Assembly (NCBI GenBank): GCA_004431415.1
Contig: QPMI01000468.1
Coordinates: forward strand, 1-64,000
Direction of reading: 5' to 3'
DNA length: 64,000 nucleotides
Source: Cyanophora paradoxa
Taxonomy: Eukaryota; Glaucocystophyceae; Cyanophorales; Cyanophoraceae
Position 1 is the stretch's first letter; every line of letters starts with the position of its first letter. The notes under the pieces were generated by a model. The model did no database searches. It had not been told where the DNA came from and saw only the letters and a list, made by a program, of their open reading frames with translations. The position numbers were made by a program, and so were the translations under genes. Below are positions 39,832 to 48,881 of this stretch, in pieces.

Positions 39832-40848
39832 ATGTCAACTGTATTCACGCCTGTGTTTTCTTTGAGTGCAAGTGCTGTCCATAATGTCCAACACACAGTC
39901 TATGATTTATCTCCGAGCCATCCTTCGACTGAGACAGCAAAAACCGATTCTTTTAATGACCAAAGCATACTCAGAGTCAAAGAACTCAGAGCTGACAAGA
40001 TTGATGGACTCGTTAAAGCTACTCAAATGATCGTATCGAATCGACCCGCAATCTCTTCGGGGCTGGTCACCAAAGAAAATCTATATGAAGGTCAACAGGA
40101 TTCCAAAACGGCTTTTAATCCGGCTGATAGGAATTCGGCGGCTTTCCAAGTTTACAGTGGCGGGGCATGGATTGGGACTGGACTCGGGGTGAATGGGAAT
40201 GCGACAATTACTGGAAATGCGACAATTACTGGAAGCCTTACAGCTGGATCTTTTGGGACAGTTAAAACGACGACTATTGATTCTGGGGGCAACACAGAAT
40301 TAGTAATCAAGCGAAATAATGAGAATATCGCTTCTACATTTGTGAGTAGTCACACTAATTCCACAGGTGGGGCGGTTGCGGGAACTTACAGCTGGAAAGG
40401 TCTCACTATCAATGGCACGAACTCTTATCTTGCCACTCCAAATCATCCTCTATTTTCTGTTGCAATAAATACAAATGTAGCTGCTCCTGCCTATATTGGA
40501 TCTTACCCTCATTGGTGGGTCAACACTGGAAATCACCTGAATCGTGATACTGGAATATTCACTGCTCCTGTTTCTGGTCGCTACAAACTTTGCTTCACTG
40601 GGCTTACGGGTCTTAACAATTTGACTACACAGGTTCAACTGAAAATAAATAATGCAAACCCACAAGTTGAGGTCAATGCATACATATCTGCATTGGGCGC
40701 AAACCATCAAAGACCATTAGGGTTTAATACGATTGTGACTCTGTATGCGGGAGATACAGCCCGAGTATACATTGGAAGTGGCGAGATTAGTGGGGGAGCA
40801 AACTTTGCTAATACCATTTGGACTGGTGAATTAATTTCGGCATTATAA
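39832..40848 (+). CDS. Fibre protein with conserved base and C1q-like head
   Basis: 338 residues. The N-terminal 120 residues match the two element 2 fibres at 61,681 and 62,559: LRVKELRADKIDGLVKATQM here against IRVKELRADKNSGVVKTTRL and LRLQELRCDKNNGIVKTTKL, followed by a GGAWIGTGLGVNG-type segment. A short NATITG repeat links to a C-terminal domain of about 130 residues with C1q/TNF-like signatures (GIFTAPVSGRYKLCFTG; FNTIVTLYAGDTARVYIG; FANTIWTGELIS). C1q-like heads are trimeric binding domains. I infer that the N-terminus attaches to the capsid and the head binds the cell. Confidence 0.75.
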   Translation: MSTVFTPVFSLSASAVHNVQHTVYDLSPSHPSTETAKTDSFNDQSILRVKELRADKIDGLVKATQMIVSNRPAISSGLVTKENLYEGQQDSKTAFNPADRNSAAFQVYSGGAWIGTGLGVNGNATITGNATITGSLTAGSFGTVKTTTIDSGGNTELVIKRNNENIASTFVSSHTNSTGGAVAGTYSWKGLTINGTNSYLATPNHPLFSVAINTNVAAPAYIGSYPHWWVNTGNHLNRDTGIFTAPVSGRYKLCFTGLTGLNNLTTQVQLKINNANPQVEVNAYISALGANHQRPLGFNTIVTLYAGDTARVYIGSGEISGGANFANTIWTGELISAL

Positions 40849-40856
40849 GTAAAAGA

Positions 40857-41120
40857 ATGTCGAACATCTACCAAGTAGTTCTAACTGAGACTGAGAAACT
40901 GGGAATGGAATACTGTGCCTACTCTGTTCAGGATTGGATCGATAATGCTGCTCATAATAGGGCGAGAATTGCGATTGATGAGATTGTGGACAAAGAAGTT
41001 AAATCGTGTATTTCTGCTGGAATTCCGATTCCACTCACAAAGGAAGCGATTGTAGAGCAAGCATTTAATCGGGGGACTGTTCGAAAGGCAAGCGAAATTC
41101 CTGTGAGTGCTCCTATGTAA
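40857..41120 (+). CDS. Small phage-type protein associated with fibre genes
   Basis: 87 residues. The pattern DWIDNAAHNRARIAIDEIV followed by a GIPIPLTKEAIVEQAF segment resembles a small protein commonly encoded beside tail-fibre genes in phages. Its function is unknown to me, and the resemblance is from memory of the pattern. Last gene before the right TIR, 8 bp after the C1q-head gene, so probably co-expressed with it. Confidence 0.6.
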   Translation: MSNIYQVVLTETEKLGMEYCAYSVQDWIDNAAHNRARIAIDEIVDKEVKSCISAGIPIPLTKEAIVEQAFNRGTVRKASEIPVSAPM

Positions 41121-41269
41121 AGAATTCGAAGAATGAGAGATGGGTTAATTGTTATTTTTCATAGATCATGCATAAGAAAGGCATGTATCTTGCATAGTGG
41201 GCGGGGCGCACTGTTTCACACTAAGGTCAATCGATTTTCATAGAGTCTCAGACTGATAACAATAAGATA

Positions 41270-41480
41270 AATAATAAACTACTTTATAATATATAAAAAC
41301 TACTTTAAACTACTCAACTACCTATGTTAAACTACGCAACTTAATACCGGAAACTACGCCATTAATACCAAAACTACGCAACTACGCAACTTTTTCACTT
41401 TTCTAATTTTTTTCCACCCCTACTCTCAAACTTTTTCAGAAAGTTGCGTAGTTGCGTAGTTTTGGTATTAAATGCGTAGT
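41270..41480. repeat. GCGTAGTT foldback, right copy B
   Basis: Intact counterpart of the left copy that carries the 3.15-kb insertion in its loop. The loop sequence is CACTTTTCTAATTTTTTTCC and the following CACCCCTACTC. Confidence 0.85.
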
Positions 41481-41739
41481 TTTCGGTATTAAAAGCGATC
41501 AGATTGCGTAGTTTTCATGCGTAGTTAATTTATTTTGCGTAGTCTCCGATTGCCCGCATGCATTTCGGTGCGAAACAATTGCGTAGCCTATAAAACGGTC
41601 GTGTTGCAGTGCGAAACGATCGCGTAGCTTTCCTTTGTAGCATGCCGGCGCTCTTTTCAGTAGAGAAAGCATGGTATATATCATAGAATCATATTGATAT
41701 TAATAAGAAACAACTTTATAATATATAAACTACTTTAAA

Positions 41740-41960
41740 CTACTCAACTTTCCCTGAAAAACTACGCAATTCGAAACCAAAACTACGCAAATGAAACCAA
41801 AACTACGCAACTACGCAAGTTTTACACTTTTCTAAATTTTTCCCGCCCCGAATCTCAGACTTTTTCAGAAAGTTGCGTAGTTGCGTAGTTTTGGTATCTT
41901 TTCAGTAGTTCCCGGTATTAAATTGCGTAGTTTCTTTGAGTAGTTGCGATAGATTGCGTA
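41740..41960. repeat. GCGTAGTT foldback, right copy A
   Basis: Counterpart of 13,310-13,520 with the same arms and loop. Confidence 0.85.
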
Positions 41961-42347
41961 GTTTCCTATGAGTAGCCGATCGATCTCGATGCGAAACTCA
42001 TACATTTACGTTGCGCACAGTCCGCCGCACAGTGCGCCGCACACTCTCGATGCGCGCGACATGTTTCATACAGCACACGATAATTGTTTACGTTGTTACA
42101 GGTGTTACAGGTCTTGCCCAAACTCGGGAACCAAGACCCCACTCCTAGGGCGGACTTTGGGATAAACCTGTAACACCTGTAACACTGAATAAGACCAATT
42201 AAAATACAAAAGAATCAATCATAATATATCATAGATCTACTTTGTTTTATAGAGAGCCGCATACAGAACGTTCCATGCAGCTCATGGTAGTTGTTTTTGA
42301 TAAAACGGCGCGTGATCGTCGCTTTTATATTGAAAATTCAGAACAAC

Positions 42348-42655
42348 ACACATATACAACGCCCGGCTTTTAGACTGAGGCAAGTTATAATTAAACTAAG
42401 TTGAGTCACACCTAAACTATAATGAATCTCACGAGATATATAAGTCTACTCATCGAGAATATAGCTAAACTTCACATAAACTATACATATTTCACATATT
42501 TTATTAAAAAGAAGCTATAACCCACGATAAAATAAATACATATCACCGATAAAACACACACATATTCACGATAGATATATTATAAATACAGGTTATATAC
42601 TAACGAGATCAATTTAAATAAGCCGAGGTCTAAAAGCCGGGCGTTGTATATGTGT
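42348..42655. repeat. 308-bp foldback module at the right terminus of element 1
   Basis: Inverted 28-bp ends around an AT-rich centre; exact counterpart of 12,592-12,899. Confidence 0.85.
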
Positions 42656-42661
42656 ATAGGG
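42656..42661. repeat. Target-site duplication, right (ATAGGG)
   Basis: Second copy of the 6-bp duplication flanking element 1. Confidence 0.92.
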
Positions 42662-42976
42662 ACTCAAGAAGGGTTTGCGAAAAGCAATAAAGGAATCTGG
42701 GCCTCTCACTTTGCACTGGGAGTTGAGGGCAAGCTGAACAGAGACGAGATGGTCTTGCACCTAAATGGCACCCGGCTTGATAATCGAACAGTAAATCTTC
42801 GAGTGGTTCCTAATGTTCAAAGAGAATTTAGATTTGGGCAGTATTCAGGCTCACGTTTTATAAACGTCTGGAAAGTAAATCCGAAATACTGCTCATGGCT
42901 GCTGGAAAACTGTGAAGATTACTTGACGGAGGGTGAAATGAAGGATTTGAAACGTCTACTGGCGACAAAGATTTGA
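42662..42976 (+). pseudogene. 3' part of the interrupted HNH-like gene with an FGKYKG-type C-terminal module
   Basis: Continues 12,487-12,585 in phase; the local ATG at 42,644 lies inside element 1 and is accidental. It contains VLHLNGTRLDNRTVNLRVV, the tail of an HNH_3-like fold (compare DHINLNKLDNRRENLRV in the gene at 53,617), in which the catalytic HNH residues look degenerate. The C-terminal 55 residues (RFGQYSGSRFINVWKVNPKYCSWLL) match the module of the gene at 48,588 and resemble the small FGK(Y/H)KG...WLL domain family (DUF3820-like). Disrupted by element 1. Confidence 0.7.
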
Positions 42977-43247
42977 TCAGCTGGGCGTGTTTACAGTCTG
43001 GAGGGAACGTGAGACACAGCGCGGGCGAGCTCTATCTAGGCGCTATCAGGGGCAACCTCCCAAGCGGTAGGGGCCCCCAGAGCGGTCTGTTGCGGCCTCT
43101 GGAGAGAGTAACTTTTTACATTCACTGTAATTCCTAGCTTGCCATGAGCAGCACCAGTGACATGTTATAAAGGAATAGCACCGCCCTATAGTAACGAGCG
43201 GTTGGTTGCGCGCTTTCTCCGAAAATCTTTTGGAGCGCTATTGTTAA
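42977..43247. other. Spacer upstream of element 2 PolB
   Basis: No gene. GAGCTCTATCTAGG at about 43,028 repeats a piece of the element 2 left terminal repeat (GAGCTCTATCTAGC at about 12,410). GC-rich short inverted repeats (CCTCCC, GGGGCCCCC) follow. Confidence 0.4.
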
Positions 43248-46200
43248 ATGGAACGACGGATTGAGATCGCGCGGCTCAAAGAGCAGATAGCAGGCCAGGC
43301 CGAGGATTTGTACAATCGCAGGTTTATTCATGGACAATTTAGAAACAAACTACAGCGCATTAGTGCGAGTGGCTCACGTACTAGACTTCCGACACTACAA
43401 AAATACGCATCACTTCTGTACGAGCTATCAACAGTACCGAGGCCGCCGAGACTAGTTTCAGCAGCACGGCTTGAGCTTGCTATTGCTGAGGGAATTGTAG
43501 CAGGATTTTCCGAGCTGCCCGATCTGAGCGAGAGCGAGTTCAGCGAAACTGAAGTTGTAGAGGAGGACGGCACAGTAATGACACGTACAGCGCTGAACGG
43601 GACATATGCTGACTGGGAGTACAGGCCCTCACGTGGAACAGGCCGAGTCACATCGATGCAGGCACAGATTGAAAATAATGCAAGATTCAGAGCAGGCGCA
43701 GTGGCATTTGTAAGCGTGCAGCAAGAATTAGCAAGTGAGGATCGAATGGGTATAGCTTTGCAGGTATCAGGAGTTGGACTATATCGCAAGCCAAACGAAG
43801 ACACAGCGCTTGCAGTAGTGATTGAGCACAGGAAATTTTACCGCATACTCCCAGGGTCAGACGTTGTTGAGGCGATCCGCTCACAGCTGGAGGAGCTAGA
43901 TACTATTGCGCAGGAAAAGAGTCGTGATTCTTCCGCTTTTGAGACATGGATTAAGCTACGCTTTACAGTGATTAGATATTTTAGACGTATGGGCGGCCGT
44001 GGACGAGGGTTTGTACTTCCGAGCTGGCTTGCACTCAAGCAGGCAATGATCAATATCAATGCACCAAACAACGAGTGCTTTAAATATGCAGTCCTCGCAG
44101 CGCGCAATCCGCTGGCGCCAGGGGTAGATTCCAGACATGCAGGAAGCTATCGGCATCATGAGGCATCGCTAGATTGTACAATGCTAACATATCCGACACC
44201 ACTCGATTCGAAAATGTTCAGCAAATTTGAGTGTGCGAATAATGTTAAGCTCTGCGTCTACACGACAGCGCTAGACAAACAAGACATCGTTCCAATCCAC
44301 ATAAGCGCAGCAACGGATGCTATACCAATACTGTACGTGCCAGCAGGCGACGGGAATGATGTGGGACATTATTTGTGGATAAAGAACATATCGCGCCTGT
44401 TTGGAAAGCATGGGTCGAATGCGAAGCACTATTGCCTGGCCTGCCAGTGCGGGTTTAGCTCAGACGAGGCCTTTCAAAATCATCTTAAATACGACCGGTG
44501 CCTTGATCGAGATGAGCACGCAAGGGACGTGCTTCCGAAAAAGGGCGAGCACATTATAAAATTCAACAGCTTCGAGAAGACGATTCGGCAAAGGCTTGTT
44601 GGATATGCTGACTCGGAAACAATGACTCTACCTGTTTTGCAGACCGAGAGTCCAGCAAAGACGAAGCAGCTAGGTGTTCACGCGATAGCTTCGATTGGGT
44701 GCTTAGTTATTCTAAACAAGGGACAAAATCAAGGGACGAATGCAACTGCAGACAGCGTTGAGAATTCAGAGACGAGGCAACAGGAGCAGTTTTGGTTCTC
44801 ACATATGGGTTCGCAAACTGATGAGTCTGCAGAGGCATTTGTTACTTGGCTAGATGAAAAAGAGCCGCAGTTTAAGGAAATCTTAGAGGAGAAAGCGACG
44901 ATGCAAATTACACAGGAACAAGAGCGCTCATTTCAAACAGCAGAAACGTGCTATATGTGTGGAAGCGAGTTCAAAGAAGTCAAAGATAAAAATCGAGATC
45001 ACTGCCACGACTCCGGGCAGTATCTTGGAGCGGCATGCAATGCCTGCAACAGGCGACGAGCAAAAGCTGCCGCCGTGCCAATATTCTTTCACAATGGACG
45101 AGGATTTGATTTTCACCTATTAGTGAGGGCTTTAGCAGCAGGATATAACCGGCGGAAAGTCGCAGAAAAAGCATTCCGAGACGATGTCGAGCGCCAGTTT
45201 CAAGCCAAATACGCAGGGCGTGAGCTGAGCGCAGATCATGCGAAAAATGCAAGGAAGCGGCTTGAGCGCAAACTACGTCCTCGTGAGTTACTGTCAACGA
45301 AGTTTGACCAGGTGTTTCAGAACAGCGAGCGCATTTCACAGTTCACATACGGCATTTACGTTTTCCGTGACTCTGCTCAGCACCTGCAGGGCAGTCTCGA
45401 TAGCCTTGCGGCTGCAGTACCTGATGAGAAAAAGAAAATCACGCGTGCACAGCATGAGGATGAGACACGGTTCAAACTAATGACGCGCAAGGGTGTCTAT
45501 CCATACAAGTACATTACTGGCTGGGATCGTCTTGCAGAGACATCACTACCAGGGCGCCGCCAATTTTACAACGAGCTAAAGCAGTCGAAGTGCTCTCGGG
45601 ATGATTATGCCCACGCTCAATCGGTCTGGCGTGAGCTTGGTTGCAGGACAATGGCTGACTATACATTGGAGTACATGAAGACAGACATAGCTCTTCTAGG
45701 AGACATATTTGAAAACTACCGTGACACGTGTATGGAGACGTACAAGCTGGACCCAAGCTACTTTATGAGCATTCCAGGTTTCTCGTGGCAGGCGGCTTTG
45801 AAGCACACTGGTCAGCAACTGGAGCTATTTTACGAAGGACAAGAAGATATGCACCGCTTTATTGAGAAAGGGATCCGGGGAGGAATCTCTATGATATCAA
45901 AAAGATATGCTCGAGCTAATAATGCCTGGATTGATAAGTACATCGTGGGTCACAGAAAAAAGCAGGGCTGGTTACTGTACCTCGATGCGAACAACCTTTA
46001 TGGGTTTTCTATGAAACAAAAACTACCGACAGGGGACTTCAAATGGGAGGACGTCAGAGGTATTACAGATCCTAAACTGTATATAACAGACCTTGATGTT
46101 CATGGTTCAAGGGGTTTTTCTCTGGAGGTTGACATGCATTGTCCAGAAGAGCTGCATGATTATTTTAGTGATTATCCACTAGCTCCCGAGCGAATGTGCA

Positions 46201-47291
46201 TTGCAAAAGAGCACCTATCAGAGGCGCAGCGAGAAACTATTGAGCGTGAAAAACTAAGCGGGATCGAGAGAACGCCAAAGCTGGTTCCAAACCTGTTGCC
46301 AAAGAAGAACTATGTTGTTGATGCACGAGTGCTACAGTTTTATGTGTCGATGGGAATGGTTGTTTCTAGAATACACAGAGTGCTTTCGTTCGAGCAAAGT
46401 GCATGGCTAGAGAGCTATATCGATTTGAACACTCTGAAGCGAAAACAGGCAGAATTCCCGTATGAAAAAGATCTTTATAAGCTACTAAATAATGCGGTGT
46501 TTGGGAAAACGATGGAAAACGTACGCAAGCATTGCAATTCAGAGCTTGTGACAACAGGAGAACGACTAGCGAAAATCAACACAGAGCCGAACCGCTTGAG
46601 ACAGGTCGCTATATATGACGAAAACTTGGTGTATGTAAATAAGCGAAAGAGCGAATACAAACTCAACAAACCGATCTACTGTGGGTTCACAATCCTTGAT
46701 CTATCAAAGCTACATATGTATCGGTTTTACTACCAGGTGCTGAAAGCGCTTTGGGGCGAGCGAGTAAAGCTTCTTGGTACAGATACAGACAGTCTCATAA
46801 TTGAGATTGAGACCGAAAATTTATACGAGGACCTTCGCAAAATCAAAAACGAGCTAGATGTTAGTGAATACCCTACGAGACACCCGTTCTTTGAAGGGAT
46901 GTCAGAAGACGAAGTGCAGCGACTACGATCGATGGGCAAGGTTCCCGGGCTGTTCAAGGACGAGTGTGGCGGCAGACAAATGCTTGAGTGGATCGCGAAC
47001 CGACCGAAATCGTACTATATGAGCACAGAGGAATCACAAGTGCACAAGTGCAAGGGCGTTAACAAGACGTTCAGCAGCTCGCTGACACGAGAGCGATACT
47101 ACGACTGCATCTTTGGGGGCATATCATGCAACGTAGATGGAATTCTCGGCTTCAGATCGAAACAGCACCGGATCTGGCTACAGCGGACATCAAAGCAAGC
47201 CCTACACCCGCTTGATACCAAGCGATTCCTGTGCGAGGATGGTGTTCACACCAGGGCGATAGGTCACTATAAAAATCTTTCGAATAACTAA
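43248..47291 (+). CDS. Protein-primed-type family B DNA polymerase of element 2
   Basis: 1,347 residues. Maverick N-terminal region (NNECFKYAVLAARNPL, about 285-300), C2H2-like finger (CLACQCGFSSDEAFQNH, about 397-413), Cys/His cluster (CYMCGSEF and DHCHDSGQYLGAACNACN), exonuclease motifs I (GYADSET, about 450), II (FFHNGRGFDFHLL, about 613) and III (YMKTDIALLGDIF), and polymerase motifs A DANNLYGFSMKQKLP (about 912), B KLLNNAVFGK (about 1,078) and C GTDTDSL (about 1,176). All key acidic residues are present, unlike in element 1. Its stop codon overlaps the start of the integrase as TAATG, suggesting expression from one transcript. Confidence 0.95.
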   Translation: MERRIEIARLKEQIAGQAEDLYNRRFIHGQFRNKLQRISASGSRTRLPTLQKYASLLYELSTVPRPPRLVSAARLELAIAEGIVAGFSELPDLSESEFSETEVVEEDGTVMTRTALNGTYADWEYRPSRGTGRVTSMQAQIENNARFRAGAVAFVSVQQELASEDRMGIALQVSGVGLYRKPNEDTALAVVIEHRKFYRILPGSDVVEAIRSQLEELDTIAQEKSRDSSAFETWIKLRFTVIRYFRRMGGRGRGFVLPSWLALKQAMININAPNNECFKYAVLAARNPLAPGVDSRHAGSYRHHEASLDCTMLTYPTPLDSKMFSKFECANNVKLCVYTTALDKQDIVPIHISAATDAIPILYVPAGDGNDVGHYLWIKNISRLFGKHGSNAKHYCLACQCGFSSDEAFQNHLKYDRCLDRDEHARDVLPKKGEHIIKFNSFEKTIRQRLVGYADSETMTLPVLQTESPAKTKQLGVHAIASIGCLVILNKGQNQGTNATADSVENSETRQQEQFWFSHMGSQTDESAEAFVTWLDEKEPQFKEILEEKATMQITQEQERSFQTAETCYMCGSEFKEVKDKNRDHCHDSGQYLGAACNACNRRRAKAAAVPIFFHNGRGFDFHLLVRALAAGYNRRKVAEKAFRDDVERQFQAKYAGRELSADHAKNARKRLERKLRPRELLSTKFDQVFQNSERISQFTYGIYVFRDSAQHLQGSLDSLAAAVPDEKKKITRAQHEDETRFKLMTRKGVYPYKYITGWDRLAETSLPGRRQFYNELKQSKCSRDDYAHAQSVWRELGCRTMADYTLEYMKTDIALLGDIFENYRDTCMETYKLDPSYFMSIPGFSWQAALKHTGQQLELFYEGQEDMHRFIEKGIRGGISMISKRYARANNAWIDKYIVGHRKKQGWLLYLDANNLYGFSMKQKLPTGDFKWEDVRGITDPKLYITDLDVHGSRGFSLEVDMHCPEELHDYFSDYPLAPERMCIAKEHLSEAQRETIEREKLSGIERTPKLVPNLLPKKNYVVDARVLQFYVSMGMVVSRIHRVLSFEQSAWLESYIDLNTLKRKQAEFPYEKDLYKLLNNAVFGKTMENVRKHCNSELVTTGERLAKINTEPNRLRQVAIYDENLVYVNKRKSEYKLNKPIYCGFTILDLSKLHMYRFYYQVLKALWGERVKLLGTDTDSLIIEIETENLYEDLRKIKNELDVSEYPTRHPFFEGMSEDEVQRLRSMGKVPGLFKDECGGRQMLEWIANRPKSYYMSTEESQVHKCKGVNKTFSSSLTRERYYDCIFGGISCNVDGILGFRSKQHRIWLQRTSKQALHPLDTKRFLCEDGVHTRAIGHYKNLSNN

Positions 47292-48220
47292 TGGCGCCCT
47301 CATTTAAAATTACTGCTCCACCAGGGGCATATCAAGTCGACATACTTTTCATTGGACGTTTTCGACTATTTGCAGCGATTGAGATTGCAACTCGATTCGC
47401 AGTTGTCAGAAAGCTTGAAGATGCTAAACAGATTCCGAAATTCATCGCTCAGCTGCCGGGGATCTGGGGTTTTTCTGGCGACAATGGCTTTAATACGGCT
47501 GCTGTGCGGGCAATGGCAGAAGAGAATTCATTTTCGATGCACACCGACGTCGCTAAGGATGATCACATATCGAAAGGCGACAAGCTAGCAATCATCGATC
47601 GATTCGCACGGACATTGCGAGCCCTGATTCAGGCAGACACAGAGGAACGAGGGTCGCCGAATTTTCTCTCCCGGCTGCCTGCTTTGATCAAGGCATACAA
47701 TCAAACAAAACACAGCTCTTTTGGCAGAGAGTATTCACCAGCCTGGATGCGAGATCACCCGCAGATCGCTGCCCAGCTGCACCAGGTGCGTCAACGACAG
47801 AACGACATAGAGAGAGACGCGTTGAATCTACCAAAACCAGGAACTGAGGTGCAGATACTGGAGCCTAAGAGCAGCATCTTTGCGAAGGGAGCTACGAAAC
47901 GGAGCAAGGAGACGTACACAGTCGTGGGGCAGGACAGGAACCGAATAAGGGTCGCAACCAAAGAGGGACAGATATTAAGCCGCAGAATCAAGCCTTCAGA
48001 AATTCGAGCCCCGAGACAGCTTCCGAATCAGTCAAAAATAGAACAAGCTGCGGCCAAGGCAAAGCAAGAGAGACAGCTACGGCGCGAGGGCCTCATCGAA
48101 GCAAAAAAGTATAGCGGACAGAGTCGGCAAGCTCGTGAGCTCAAGAAGCTAGAGGTTGCAGGGGAGCCTTCGCTGCGATTAGGCAGTAAGGTTGCTGGAA
48201 ACTATGCCCGCCGCAATTAG
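47291..48220 (+). CDS. Short retroviral-type integrase of element 2
   Basis: 309 residues that start directly in the catalytic core. D17 (YQVDILFIGRF) and D64 (FSGDNGFN) are clear. The position of the catalytic Glu reads Asp (AIIDRFARTLRALI, D103), giving D,D38D rather than D,D35E. Residues of about 180-230 (PGTEVQILEPKSSIFAKGATKRSKETYTVV) fit the SH3-like C-terminal domain, followed by a basic tail like that of the element 1 integrase (RQLRREGLIEA against AQLRREGIEAA). An N-terminal zinc-binding domain is missing. The Glu-to-Asp change may be natural in this family or may weaken the enzyme. Confidence 0.85.
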   Translation: MAPSFKITAPPGAYQVDILFIGRFRLFAAIEIATRFAVVRKLEDAKQIPKFIAQLPGIWGFSGDNGFNTAAVRAMAEENSFSMHTDVAKDDHISKGDKLAIIDRFARTLRALIQADTEERGSPNFLSRLPALIKAYNQTKHSSFGREYSPAWMRDHPQIAAQLHQVRQRQNDIERDALNLPKPGTEVQILEPKSSIFAKGATKRSKETYTVVGQDRNRIRVATKEGQILSRRIKPSEIRAPRQLPNQSKIEQAAAKAKQERQLRREGLIEAKKYSGQSRQARELKKLEVAGEPSLRLGSKVAGNYARRN

Positions 48221-48496
48221 CGACCTAATTTCAGTGCGCCTTCGCTCTCGGTATTTTCGGTCGTTGTCCAGTTTTCGTTCAGGGTGTGCAAGATTATATT
48301 GACGGGAGACAGCAATCTGCCGCTGCCGGTAATCTGGATTTTCATGGTATCGCTTTCGCTGCAGCTCTGCACGTCTTTTGCGTCTCTCTGCAAGTATCTC
48401 TGGCGTAACCTCAGTACGTATGTGCGCGGGCTTCTCAATATTCTTGCGAGGCCTGCCTCGTGGACGGGAAGCAGCCGTGATTTCCGCACTGTCCAT
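48179..48496 (-). CDS. Basic AT-hook-like protein of element 2
   Basis: 105 residues. RPRGRPRKN near the N-terminus is an AT-hook-like core, followed by Arg/Lys-rich helical repeats (RYHENPDYRQRQIAVSRQY) similar to the 73-residue protein at 27,778 (RYNDDPEYREL). Its 3' end overlaps the integrase end by 42 bp. Likely binds DNA; possible role in genome condensation or transcription is inferred. Confidence 0.6.
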   Translation of the reverse strand: MDSAEITAASRPRGRPRKNIEKPAHIRTEVTPEILAERRKRRAELQRKRYHENPDYRQRQIAVSRQYNLAHPERKLDNDRKYRERRRTEIRSLIAAGIVSSNLTA

Positions 48497-48587
48497 TATG
48501 ATTGATATATAGGAAAGAAATTCGAGAAACGTTTATGGCGCGTTCAAATCGAAAAATTAAATCGCAGCGGTTTATATATAAAGCAAA

Positions 48588-48881
48588 ATGGTCGCAGACA
48601 AGAAGCGTCGCTGCGCCGCAGGAACAATTCGATTTGGAAAATATAGAGGTGAGACTCATCTGAAAGTAGTTTTAACCGATCCGAAATATGCCGAATGGTT
48701 ATTATCTTGGGAACATCTCAGTGAGTACGATAAAAGGGAATTGCAGCGGGCCTTTGAGATTTCGCAATTAGAAGATTTGACTTTGCATCAACGACGTCCT
48801 ACAGTTGAACTACCTGACCTACCAGATTTCACAGACGAATTCTCCGTCCACCCATCGCATTCTTCAGTTGCGACCCAGTAG
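48588..48881 (+). CDS. FGKYRG-module protein whose N-terminus comes from a palindromic repeat
   Basis: 97 residues. The first ten codons after ATG (VADKKRRCAA) are read from a copy of the short palindromic repeat (48,591-48,617). Then comes the module RFGKYRGETHLKVV and DPKYAEWLLSWE, shared with the C-terminus of the interrupted gene at 42,662-42,976 and resembling DUF3820-like domains. TTTATATATAAAGC lies directly upstream of the ATG. It converges on the coiled-coil gene and overlaps its 3' end. Confidence 0.6.
   Translation: MVADKKRRCAAGTIRFGKYRGETHLKVVLTDPKYAEWLLSWEHLSEYDKRELQRAFEISQLEDLTLHQRRPTVELPDLPDFTDEFSVHPSHSSVATQ
48591..48617 (+). repeat. Palindromic repeat copy 1 (within a start region)
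   Basis: 27 nt from GTCGCAGACAAG to GCTGCGCC, directly after the ATG. Confidence 0.7.

Larger units (their letters stand above)
12592..42655. mobile_element. Element 1: complete 30.06-kb Maverick/Polinton-like virus
   Basis: Bounded by inverted termini (ACACATATACAACGCCCGGC at both ends) and a perfect 6-bp target duplication. It encodes a retroviral-type integrase, a protein-primed-type PolB, a primase/SF3 helicase, a packaging ATPase, an MCP, two minor capsid proteins and fibre proteins. PolB plus integrase is the Maverick hallmark. The fibre module, helicase and lack of a visible adenain-like protease are more PLV-like. It is inserted in the first gene of element 2, so it is the younger element. 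Confidence 0.93.
41181..42655 (-). repeat. Element 1 right TIR
   Basis: 1,475 bp, reverse complement of 12,592-13,844 joined to 17,000-17,220. Contains two GCGTAGTT foldbacks and the terminal 308-bp module. No insertion on this side. Short open frames inside are mirrored in the left TIR and are not credible genes. Confidence 0.92.

Noticed and set aside
12592-42655. CRISPR-like array from the GCGTAGTT repeats
   Set aside because: Units are palindromic clusters with a conserved loop, not regular repeats with variable spacers, and the context is a eukaryotic virus element.
42644-42661. ATG at 42,644 as the true start of the 110-residue frame
   Set aside because: It lies in the element 1 terminus. 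The frame continues in phase from 12,487 once the insertion is removed.
48217-48489. Alternative 90-residue frame overlapping the AT-hook gene
   Set aside because: A shadow frame; the 105-residue frame has the GRPRK motif and a homologue in element 1.
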